Part shown: positions 26,022-32,535 of the stretch, piece by piece
Layout: the number at the start of each line of letters is the position of its first letter
Numbering within the stretch: position 1 is the first letter of the stretch
Source: an uncultured Prevotella sp.
GTDB taxonomy: Bacteria > Bacteroidota > Bacteroidia > Bacteroidales > Bacteroidaceae
Assembly: GCA_937895845.1 (NCBI GenBank)
Contig: CALBLK010000042.1
Location: 1-64,000, forward strand
DNA: 64,000 nucleotides
Direction of reading: 5' to 3'
Translations under genes and position numbers: made by a program
Notes under the pieces: generated by a model
What the model saw: the letters and a program-made list of their open reading frames with translations, nothing else
Told to the model about the DNA's origin: nothing
The model's database searches: none

Positions 26022-26042
26022 TGGGTAGCCAAAGGGTAGCCA
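26022..26042 (+). repeat. Arm-type repeat, left copy
   Basis: Two direct copies of GGGTAGCCA separated by AA, as part of a 21-bp sequence identical to 31236-31256 near the other end of the element. A further inverted copy (GGTAGCCAAA on the minus strand) lies at 31307-31316. Likely integrase or excisionase arm sites. Confidence 0.6.
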
Positions 26043-26102
26043 ATAACAACAACACCCCCACATTTTAGCGGTATAATCTGGGTGTTGAGGCTCTAAAATA
26101 CA

Positions 26103-26133
26103 AAAAAGAGGCTTGCATAACGCTTGCCTCTTT
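26103..26133 (-). terminator. Terminator of the element's replication operon
   Basis: Minus strand: AAAGAGGC/GCCTCTTT stem (26105-26112 with 26126-26133) followed by TTTTTTG. It lies 33 nt after the stop of the last gene. Confidence 0.75.
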
Positions 26134-26165
26134 CTTATTTGTAGGAGTGGCTTTATTGCTCGGTG

Positions 26166-26663
26166 TTATTCATCATCCAAACCATAAGCCTTTAGTTGTC
26201 GCTTATACTCCTTTTCATCAACTCTTGTAAAGTCTGCCCAATCTTCATTGGTTGTTGTACATTGGTCTTTCAATACTTGCCTTATGTTTGTATCTCCAAC
26301 CTCAATAGCCTCAACTTTCTCCAACAACCACATTGCAGCCTTTAACCTTGTTGCCTCGCTACCCGTTGTTATTAATTGCTCTATTGTTGCTATTGCTTGT
26401 TGGTGCAAGCCTAAAAGCCCGTTCTTTACATCATTCTTGTACTCTTGACATTGTTTGTTGTAAAAGCACACAAAAGCCTTGTTCTGCTGCCACTTGTACA
26501 AAGTGCCTCGGTTGAGGCTCAATTTGTCTGCCACATTTGTAACATTCTCACCGCTTGCCAACAATATACACGCTTGCTCTTGTTGTGGTGTTAGCCCCGT
26601 TGTTGGTGATATTGTTGCATTTTGTTCATTTCTGTTCACTTCATTTCTGTTTACCTTACTCAT
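26166..26663 (-). CDS. Helix-turn-helix protein resembling a terminase small subunit
   Basis: A 165-residue protein. Residues about 20-65 (LTPQQEQACILLASGENVTNVADKLSLNRGTLYKWQQNKAFVC) form an HTH like those of phage terminase small subunits and phBC6A51-type proteins: count-off by helix one, then recognition helix with TLYKWQ. The rest is helical (about 70-125) with an acidic tail. No large terminase is nearby, so packaging is not implied; it may bind the replication origin or the repeated operators. Its leader contains the TTAC(n7)GTAA palindrome (26682-26696). Last gene of the element's lower operon. Confidence 0.6.
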   Translation of the reverse strand: MSKVNRNEVNRNEQNATISPTTGLTPQQEQACILLASGENVTNVADKLSLNRGTLYKWQQNKAFVCFYNKQCQEYKNDVKNGLLGLHQQAIATIEQLITTGSEATRLKAAMWLLEKVEAIEVGDTNIRQVLKDQCTTTNEDWADFTRVDEKEYKRQLKAYGLDDE

Positions 26664-26681
26664 ACTCCAGATACTTTGTTA

Positions 26682-26720
26682 TTACTAAATCGGTAATGAA
26701 ATACACTTTAATATAGAGGG
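26682..26720 (-). promoter_or_regulatory. Shared regulatory module upstream of the terminase-like gene
   Basis: Palindrome-like ttactaaatcggtaa (26682-26696) followed by atgaaatacactttaatata. Nearly the same module lies at 27672-27710 upstream of the replication gene. Confidence 0.6.
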
Positions 26721-26721
26721 A

Positions 26722-27663
26722 TTATCGGTAATATCTCACTGCCTCAATAATTTTCTTGTCAAGTTCTGCTATTGCCTCGCTTTGCACGGTTAATCCCTCT
26801 TTCACCTTGCAAGCATCTTTAATAGCCTTTCTCAAATCAAACGCTTGCTTTGAGGTTAAATCGCCTCGCTTTTGTGCCTCATTAATATGGCTTATCATTT
26901 CAACCTCACCGCCCACACGTTCAACCATTGAAAGCACCCCCATTTTGTAAAGTTGTTGTTTGCTCGTCATTGCTTGAAAGTTTAATGTTATGTCGTTTAC
27001 CTTGTTAATTCCTTTGTAGGTATCTCGCCATCGTTGGATTAATGCCATATAGAAAGCCTCATCATAAAGCAAAGCTGCCCTCACTTCATTAACCTTTAAT
27101 TGAGTGGCTAACCGCTTTGTATAACGTTGCTCATACCTTAGCACATTGCTACCTTTATATAGCTCTGGTATTGCCTCACCTTTAGCCCGTTGTTCTCGGT
27201 TCTTGTCATAAAAGCAAAGCCGTTCCTCACTTCTGCTATAATAAAGCCCGTCTGGTTCTTGCAATCGTTTGGCATATCTCAACACTCCCAAATGATTTAG
27301 ATAAACCATTGTTGGATGCTTTACAATGATATTTTGTGCAACATCTATTCTTGTAATGGTTGCTTTATCCATTGTTAAGTGCAATGTGTCTGAAAGCTGC
27401 TCTATTGCCCTTTGTGTATCGCCTCGCCCCATTGTACTAAAGTTGTTGCCCAAATACCATTTACACAAACTGCCATCTTTCACTTTAATCTGGTGTCGGT
27501 TTATAGATACTTTCAAGCCTCCAACATTGCCCGTTACAACTTGCTCTCCATTGAAATTATGAAAGCCTATTGTTGCCTCATCCAGATAACACGGCACTTC
27601 TTGTAGGAAATCCACCTCTGGCACATCTTCAACACTTAGCTTAAAGTTTATTGTGTCATACAT
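26722..27663 (-). CDS. Replication protein of the phage/plasmid II/X family
   Basis: A 313-residue protein starting MYDTINFKLSVEDVPEVD, the usual opening of the gene II/X-type replication initiators of filamentous phages and related plasmids (Phage_CRI-like). Family-like features: TITRIDVAQNIIVKHP (catalytic-domain strand), LYYSRSEERLCFYDKNREQ and the strand LRYEQRYTKRLATQL. Such proteins nick one strand to start rolling-circle replication. The start at 27663 is preferred to 27696 because the shared regulatory module (27672-27710) overlaps the longer frame. It is the best evidence that the element can replicate as a circle. Assignment is from motif recognition only. Confidence 0.7.
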   Translation of the reverse strand: MYDTINFKLSVEDVPEVDFLQEVPCYLDEATIGFHNFNGEQVVTGNVGGLKVSINRHQIKVKDGSLCKWYLGNNFSTMGRGDTQRAIEQLSDTLHLTMDKATITRIDVAQNIIVKHPTMVYLNHLGVLRYAKRLQEPDGLYYSRSEERLCFYDKNREQRAKGEAIPELYKGSNVLRYEQRYTKRLATQLKVNEVRAALLYDEAFYMALIQRWRDTYKGINKVNDITLNFQAMTSKQQLYKMGVLSMVERVGGEVEMISHINEAQKRGDLTSKQAFDLRKAIKDACKVKEGLTVQSEAIAELDKKIIEAVRYYR

Positions 27664-27671
27664 ACTCGCTA

Positions 27672-27710
27672 TTACTGATTTGGTAATGAAATACAACTTA
27701 ATATAGAGTT
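27672..27710 (-). promoter_or_regulatory. Shared regulatory module upstream of the replication gene
   Basis: ttactgatttggtaa (27672-27686) then atgaaatacaacttaatata, matching 26682-26720 in about 33 of 39 positions. Confidence 0.6.
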
Positions 27711-27754
27711 GTGCAAGTTATTTGTGTGCAATCTCGGTTGAGGCTTGCCCAACC

Positions 27755-28282
27755 TTAATAGCCCATTGTAAAGCCTATGTCTGTTGGGCTTGCATTTCCT
27801 CTTAGCTCGTTCATTTCATCATCCAACTCACCATCTGAAAGCATTTCAAAAAGTGGCACACGGTCTTTACTTTTGCCTCTGGCTACAAACACCTCAATAA
27901 CGCTGCCTTGTTGGATTACTCCATTAATCACATTCAAGTCATGGAACACAAACAACAAAGCGTCTGTTGTGCCTCTAAAATCGCCATAAGCAATGTTTCT
28001 GGCTACATCTGGCACATATACACTACTAAGATTTTTGCCCTTTATGGAAATGCTTTTATCTGCCTTTCTGTGTACATTGCCCCCAAATTGTGTTGGCACA
28101 TCATTGTAATAAATGATAATATCGCCCACATCGGTTGCATCACGCTTTTCAGTTGCTTTGTTGGCTCTTGTTGCCGTTCTATCCTCAAACTCTGGGTAAC
28201 TATGTGTAGAAGTGGTGCAATCCATTCTTGATTTAGCTTTGGTTGCCACACGCTCAAACTTGTAGTAATCGGTTAAAATCAT
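27755..28282 (-). CDS. Unknown element protein, 175 residues
   Basis: Not recognised. A basic N-terminal third (1-55, rich in K, R, T) is followed by a mixed alpha/beta region with DIIIYYNDVPTQFGG, ISIKGKNLSSVYVPD and QQGSVIEVFVARGKSKDRV, and an acidic C-terminus. It starts in an ATGA overlap with the excisionase-like gene (28279-28282) and precedes the replication gene, so a role in replication (for example single-strand DNA binding, as the gene after or before gene II often has in filamentous phages) is conceivable but not shown. Confidence 0.6.
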   Translation of the reverse strand: MILTDYYKFERVATKAKSRMDCTTSTHSYPEFEDRTATRANKATEKRDATDVGDIIIYYNDVPTQFGGNVHRKADKSISIKGKNLSSVYVPDVARNIAYGDFRGTTDALLFVFHDLNVINGVIQQGSVIEVFVARGKSKDRVPLFEMLSDGELDDEMNELRGNASPTDIGFTMGY

Positions 28283-28596
28283 CGTTTACCTCCTTTCATA
28301 CAATAGTTGTTGGCACGTTCTGTTATTTCTTCATCCGTTGCAACTCGGTTGTTTTGCAGCCAATTTTCCAACTCGGCACGGTTGAAATAACACATCTTGC
28401 CCATTGGCTTGTAATGTGGTATTTGCTGCCTCATTGTAAGTTTGTAGAGGTAGCTTTTGGATATGCCCATATAACGTGCTGCCTCATCGCTTGTAAGCAC
28501 CTCTTTTGTACAAAATAAGGTGTTGTCTGTTACCAAATTGGTAATCTGTGTAAGTTCCTCTTTGCTCATTTCTATATTTATTAGAGGGTTCAACAA
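28279..28596 (-). CDS. Excisionase-like helix-turn-helix protein
   Basis: A 105-residue DNA-binding protein of the HTH_17/excisionase type: LTSDEAARYMGISKSYLYKLTMRQQIPHYKPMGKMCYFNRAELENWLQ (about residues 33-80) is the MerR-like winged helix with the aromatic-rich wing. It probably directs excision and may also regulate the operon it heads. A TTAC(n7)GTAA palindrome lies inside the gene at 28530-28544, and a GTTATC-GT-GATAAC palindrome lies upstream. Confidence 0.8.
   Translation of the reverse strand: MLNPLINIEMSKEELTQITNLVTDNTLFCTKEVLTSDEAARYMGISKSYLYKLTMRQQIPHYKPMGKMCYFNRAELENWLQNNRVATDEEITERANNYCMKGGKR
28530..28544. promoter_or_regulatory. Operator-like palindrome inside the excisionase-like gene
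   Basis: ttaccaaattggtaa is a 7-1-7 palindrome and the most symmetrical of three related 15-mers in the element (others at 26682 and 27672). Confidence 0.5.
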
Positions 28597-28646
28597 AGAG
28601 GCTCTGGGTAAACATGTCTGTAAATCCTTTGCCTCGGTTATCTGGT

Positions 28647-28673
28647 GTTATCGTGATAACAAGTGCAAAGGTA
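28647..28673 (-). promoter_or_regulatory. -7 box and operator-like palindrome upstream of the excisionase-like gene
   Basis: Minus strand TACCTTTG (28666-28673) with the palindrome GTTATC-GT-GATAAC (28647-28660) just downstream of it, where a repressor would block transcription. The 175-bp gap 28597-28771 otherwise holds the terminator at 28739-28764. Confidence 0.55.
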
Positions 28674-28738
28674 GAGGGTAAAAGAGGCTAAAAATAGAGT
28701 GTCATTATGTGGCACACTATGTAGCACATAACACACAT

Positions 28739-28764
28739 AAAAAAAGCACCCAAATAGAGGTGCT
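28739..28764 (-). terminator. Terminator of the integrase transcript
   Basis: Minus strand AGCACC (28759-28764) pairs with GGTGCT (28745-28750), followed by TTTTTTT. It lies 7 nt after the stop of the 393-residue gene. Confidence 0.8.
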
Positions 28765-28771
28765 AAAATTT

Positions 28772-29953
28772 CTATTCTGTAAATAGTTTATCTATATCAG
28801 TTCTCCATTGTTGAGGATTCTTTGCATTAATAGCCTTATCTAAAGCACTATCTAAACGACTAACATCCCACAATACATCTAATTTTTTAAATGGTATTTG
28901 CCCCGTTCCATCTGGGTTGAATATTTTATTAAGGAAATAAGCCAAACTTGCTTTGCTCCCATTGTTATATTTCCATTTATAGCCATCCTCGGTTTTCTCT
29001 GCCATTCCAGATTTTACCGCTTTTCCATAATATTTAACTTCTGCTTTTGTCAATTTACTTAGTGAATTGTTCTTTACCCCTATCTTAGTTATTTGCTGAG
29101 GCTCTGTTTGTGGTAAAGCCTCATCTATGTACTTTCTGGCTAACTTATAGCTGCCACAATACTCTTGTAACAATGTTATATCCCGTCTGGTTAATATATA
29201 GATGCCACTTTCTTTTTGATACCACATTAAATTTATGCCTTTTTCAAGCAAAAGTGCATCTAATCTTGTTGCATACATATACACTACTTGTAACAGATTA
29301 TCAAAGCAATGTTCAACCGTCTTTTCTTTTATATCTGTTATTGAGTTTGCTATTTCTCTATATTTATCGGCTTTATACTCTGCTCTTTCTATTCTGTATT
29401 TGTATTCTTCAATGAAATGTTTGCAAGCCTCAACTTCTTCTTGTACAGTTCCACACGGCTCACCATTCACATTATACAACTGCTCATCTTGTGGCATATT
29501 CTCCCACATCTTCAAATCTTTCTGTGTGTCTTTTATGCCCATAATGCCATCTACCTCGCCTCTTAATTGCTTTATTACTTCAATAGGGTTGAGGTTGTCG
29601 CTATACTCTTTGAATGGTTTTAGCAAAGAGTATATATAACGTTCTTGCTCTTTGCCGTTTAATCTGTCTATGTTGGTGCTAATTTCATCCAACAACGAGC
29701 TTTCTGTGTACTGAATAACACTATCATCAAAAGCATCTGCCAATTTATATATTTCCTCTGGCATTGTTACATCATAATAGTGTTGCCATTTCTCTGTCAT
29801 TGATTGTTTGGGCTTTTCTTCTTGCTCTTTACTACAATAAAAGCCCAAATCATATTTATGTTGTAACCAATCAAAGCAAAGGTGCATTAAGCCCCCAAAT
29901 GAAAAAGCCTTGAAAAAAGCCTTTTCTATATCTTGTTGTTTCACTATTCCCAT
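28772..29953 (-). CDS. Unknown element protein, 393 residues
   Basis: Not recognised as a known family. It is largely alpha-helical, rich in K, E, Y and W. Residues about 165-225 could form a coiled coil (EEVEACKHFIEEYKYRIERAEYKADKYREIANSI). The C-terminal 110 residues (from KLTKAEVKYYGKAVKSGMAE) contain KASLAYFLNKIF and IPFKKLDVLWDVSRLDSALDKAIN, a pattern found at the end of proteins encoded next to integrases in Bacteroidetes elements. It starts 3 nt after the integrase stop and is co-transcribed, which suggests a role in integration, excision or maintenance. Confidence 0.65.
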   Translation of the reverse strand: MGIVKQQDIEKAFFKAFSFGGLMHLCFDWLQHKYDLGFYCSKEQEEKPKQSMTEKWQHYYDVTMPEEIYKLADAFDDSVIQYTESSLLDEISTNIDRLNGKEQERYIYSLLKPFKEYSDNLNPIEVIKQLRGEVDGIMGIKDTQKDLKMWENMPQDEQLYNVNGEPCGTVQEEVEACKHFIEEYKYRIERAEYKADKYREIANSITDIKEKTVEHCFDNLLQVVYMYATRLDALLLEKGINLMWYQKESGIYILTRRDITLLQEYCGSYKLARKYIDEALPQTEPQQITKIGVKNNSLSKLTKAEVKYYGKAVKSGMAEKTEDGYKWKYNNGSKASLAYFLNKIFNPDGTGQIPFKKLDVLWDVSRLDSALDKAINAKNPQQWRTDIDKLFTE

Positions 29954-29956
29954 ATT

Positions 29957-31180
29957 TTACAATTTTAATTCTGGTAAGCTATTTATTGCATCTTGTTTGA
30001 GGCTATCTATTGCCCTTGTGTACTTCTCGGTATGCTTTAATCCACTATGACCCAAAAGGCTTGCAACCGTCTTAATGTTAGCCCCATTGTTAAGGATATT
30101 CACGGCAAAACTATGTCTTGCACAATGCCAACTTATATGCTTGTTAATATCGGCACGTTTTACCCACCTTTTAAGGGCTTTAAGGCACATTTCATAACTT
30201 GGCAAAGGAAATATAGCCTCATCCCTATTGTTTGGGCTGCTTGGCTCTCCTATTAGCTTTAATATGCCATCGTTCAACGGTATTATTACACCGCTATTGG
30301 CACTATGCCCCTTTGTCTTGTTTTGCTCAAACTTCAATAGCTTGTTGGAGTAATCCACATTGGCAAATGTAAGGTCTTTCACATCACAATACCTCAACCC
30401 ACAATATAGGCAAAATATAAATGCCCGTCTTATGTTGGGGTTCTCGTTGTCATAATGTGTTGCTATCAGTCGTTGTATTTCCTCTGGTGATAGTACCTCT
30501 TTCTTTAGTATCTGTTCATCCACCTTTATAACAATGCCATTGCACGGGTTCTTTAATATAACATCGTGTTCAACGGCATACTTTACAACTTTCTTGAAAC
30601 GTGCATAAATGCTTTTTGCACCCTCGCCAACACTTCTGCTTTGTAGGTACTCGGTGTAAGCCTCAACCATATCTTTAGTTATCTGCTCTGGCTTTATCCT
30701 CTTTTCAAACTTGTTGTACTCTGGTGTATCGTGAAGAAAATCCCTAAAGCGTTTTAAGGCAATAACAACCATTCTGTAATCTTTCTTGGTGTACTTGTCT
30801 ATATAGCTTTGAAAGTAATCCAGAAAGTTAATATCACGGTCTTTCTTCAATCGGTAGCCCTCAACACTCTCTAACAACTCTTGCCCACGCTCAAACCTTA
30901 TCTTCTTGGCAAGTTCAAGCATTTCTTTGTTTTGTTGCCGTTCTATTGGGGTTCTGGGTGCTTGCCAAAGATAGAGTTTAAGAAACTCCCTCTTTCTGTC
31001 TTTCTTCATCACCTCTTTATCCAACTTTTCAGAATATACCTTTTGATAGCCAAAATAATAATCAAGAAAAAGGCTCTCTCGCCCATCTGATAATATCTTA
31101 GCCCCCAACTTTGGATTGTCGGTTGTGTCTTGGCTGATAATGTATGTATTATCGCTCCTTATCTCCTTTTTTAATGCCAT
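29957..31180 (-). CDS. int: Tyrosine recombinase (integrase) of the tRNA-Leu element
   Basis: A 407-residue integrase: N-terminal AP2-like/arm-binding region (about 1-90), SAM-like core-binding domain (about 115-215, FLDYFQSYIDKYTKKDYRMV), and catalytic domain with Arg in YCGLRYCDVKDL, His-x-x-Arg in SWHCARHSF, His in LLGHSGLKHTEKY and Tyr in the same segment. All catalytic residues are present, so it is probably active. The ATG at 31180 (MALKKEIRSDN) is chosen because a -7 box (31212-31219) lies upstream of it inside the longer frame. It ends next to the 393-residue gene. Confidence 0.92.
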   Translation of the reverse strand: MALKKEIRSDNTYIISQDTTDNPKLGAKILSDGRESLFLDYYFGYQKVYSEKLDKEVMKKDRKREFLKLYLWQAPRTPIERQQNKEMLELAKKIRFERGQELLESVEGYRLKKDRDINFLDYFQSYIDKYTKKDYRMVVIALKRFRDFLHDTPEYNKFEKRIKPEQITKDMVEAYTEYLQSRSVGEGAKSIYARFKKVVKYAVEHDVILKNPCNGIVIKVDEQILKKEVLSPEEIQRLIATHYDNENPNIRRAFIFCLYCGLRYCDVKDLTFANVDYSNKLLKFEQNKTKGHSANSGVIIPLNDGILKLIGEPSSPNNRDEAIFPLPSYEMCLKALKRWVKRADINKHISWHCARHSFAVNILNNGANIKTVASLLGHSGLKHTEKYTRAIDSLKQDAINSLPELKL

Positions 31181-31211
31181 ATCTTTACTTTCTTTTGTTT
31201 TCTTATGTTTG

Positions 31212-31219
31212 CAAAGATA
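31212..31219 (-). promoter_or_regulatory. -7 box of the integrase gene
   Basis: TATCTTTG on the minus strand, 31 nt upstream of ATG 31180. The arm-type repeat (31236-31256) overlies the expected upstream promoter region, so bound integrase or excisionase could repress it. Confidence 0.6.
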
Positions 31220-31235
31220 TAACTTTTCTTTTATC

Positions 31236-31256
31236 TGGGTAGCCAAAGGGTAGCCA
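31236..31256 (+). repeat. Arm-type repeat, right copy
   Basis: 21 bp identical to 26022-26042, holding two GGGTAGCCA units. Three GGGTAC motifs follow at about 31345, 31364 and 31381, the last within the attachment core. Confidence 0.6.
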
Positions 31257-31373
31257 AAAGCGGTAAAATATAGGCTTTTTTAAGAAACTAAGGGTTAATA
31301 TACCTATTTGGCTACCTCTGATTTTCAATCACTTAGTTTCCTTTGGGTACACTTTGTTTTCTGGGTACAATAT

Positions 31374-31386
31374 CGGGTCTGGGTAC
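31374..31386 (+). repeat. Right attachment site core
   Basis: cgggtctgggtac, a remnant of the tRNA-Leu 3' end displaced by integration; identical to 25963-25975. Confidence 0.85.
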
Positions 31387-31389
31387 AAG

Positions 31390-31430
31390 AAACGCTTGAC
31401 AACTCATTGAGTGTCAAGCGTTTTTCTTTT
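31390..31430 (+). terminator. Displaced tRNA-Leu terminator
   Basis: Stem AAACGCTTGACA (31390-31401) with TGTCAAGCGTTT (31412-31423), loop actcattgag, then TTTTTCTTTT. Probably the host's original tRNA terminator, which also faces the end of tcdA. Confidence 0.85.
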
Positions 31431-31440
31431 GTATGGCAGC

Positions 31441-32322
31441 TTATTGCACTTGGCTGTGCTGCCTGTCAACGATGTCATTGATGACGATTCCCGCTATCGC
31501 CATGCCGAAAGCGGCGGTGATGGGGCAGAGCGATCCGTTGATCTGGGCCTTTGCCGAGCACCACTCGTGCTCGGCAAGCCGCTGGTCGCCGGGCGCGTCG
31601 TAGACGGCTGTGTCCGTGCCCCGCTCGCCGCTGAGCAGCCTGGCCTTCGGGCACAGGCAGCCGCCTGTCCCGCAGGCCCTGTTCACGCCGAGGTTCTTCA
31701 TCGGCGGCTCCTCGCTGTACACACACTGGAACTTGCGGCGGGGCATCGCCCGGGATTTCTTGAACTTGTTGCGCAAGGCTCGGGCCAGGGGGTCGCCCTT
31801 GACTTTCCAGAACTCTGCCTTCCTGATCATGAAGGGGTCACGCCTGAGGGCCGCCCCCATCGAAGACACGAAGGTGATGTGCCTGGGAAGTGACGTGGCG
31901 CGGAGTATCAGGTCGGCCTTCTCCTTTAGCGAGTCGATGGCGTCGACGATGTAGCCGTATTCCTCCATGTGGAACTCGCCGGCTGTCGCCGCCTCGTAGA
32001 TTCTCTGGCAGGCCGTGATGTTGGCGTCCGGGTTGATTTCCAGAAGCCGCTCGCGCAGCGCGTCCGCCTTTACCTGCCCGATGGTGCGGCCCGTTGCCAT
32101 CAGCTGCCGGTTGCAGTTGGTCACGCAGACACGGTCGCTGTCTACGATGGTCAGGTTGCGCACGCCGCTGCGCACCAGCGCCTCGGCACACCACGAGCCC
32201 ACCCCTCCGAGACCGAAGATGAGCACGCGGGCCGACTGTATCCGGTCAAGGCTGTCCTTTCCGAGGAGCAGCTCCGTGCGGCGCTGCATCCCCCGCTCCA
32301 TTGTCGTTATTCTGTCTCCCAT
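31441..32322 (-). CDS. tcdA: tRNA threonylcarbamoyladenosine dehydratase
   Basis: A ThiF/E1-like ATP-dependent enzyme of up to 293 residues that cyclises t6A37 to ct6A in ANN-decoding tRNAs. Adenylation motif VLIFGLGGVGSWCAEALVRSG, then VDSDRVCVTNCNRQL and IVDAIDSLKEKADLI. A C-terminal CxxGxC-like region (RACGTGGCLCPK) is present. Start candidates are ATG 32322, 32301 and 32289; the family usually starts shortly before the RTELLLG segment, so the shorter forms are possible. A TAACTTTG box at 32470-32477 may drive it. The gene's 3' end faces the right end of the integrated element. Confidence 0.92.
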   Translation of the reverse strand: MGDRITTMERGMQRRTELLLGKDSLDRIQSARVLIFGLGGVGSWCAEALVRSGVRNLTIVDSDRVCVTNCNRQLMATGRTIGQVKADALRERLLEINPDANITACQRIYEAATAGEFHMEEYGYIVDAIDSLKEKADLILRATSLPRHITFVSSMGAALRRDPFMIRKAEFWKVKGDPLARALRNKFKKSRAMPRRKFQCVYSEEPPMKNLGVNRACGTGGCLCPKARLLSGERGTDTAVYDAPGDQRLAEHEWCSAKAQINGSLCPITAAFGMAIAGIVINDIVDRQHSQVQ

Positions 32323-32535
32323 TTTGCTTGCAAGGGTTATGATGGCCGAAACGCTGCCCGGGCGGCGTCACCGCGCGGAAACGGGCAAGCAGCCCGGCCG
32401 GCGGCATGGCCCGGGGGCCGGCAGCCCGGTGTGCTGGAACCGGCAGGGGGGCCATCGGAAATCCGCTTGCAAAGTTAGGCAAAACATTCAAGAATACACT
32501 TCCGGAAGACTTTTATTGTGCGCGGCGGCGCGAAA

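Larger units (their letters stand above)
25963..31386. mobile_element. 5.4-kb integrative element in the 3' end of tRNA-Leu
   Basis: Bounded by the 13-bp direct repeat cgggtctgggtac (25963-25975 and 31374-31386), the first copy being the tRNA 3' end. It is strongly AT-rich against the GC-rich host. All six genes are on the minus strand in two transcripts: integrase plus a 393-residue unknown, and an excisionase-like HTH, a 175-residue unknown, a II/X-type replication protein and a terminase-small-subunit-like HTH protein. There are no mobilization, conjugation, capsid or morphogenesis genes. This looks like an integrated small rolling-circle-type replicon rather than a conjugative element; that reading is inference. 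Confidence 0.85.

Noticed and set aside
26166..26663. Evidence for a tailed prophage from a terminase-small-subunit-like protein
   Set aside because: No large terminase, portal, capsid or tail genes; the HTH alone does not establish packaging.
29957..31246. Integrase start at 31246
   Set aside because: The -7 box at 31212-31219 and the arm-type repeat lie inside that extension.
25963..31386. Integrative conjugative element
   Set aside because: No relaxase/MOB, coupling protein or Tra genes, and the size is only 5.4 kb.
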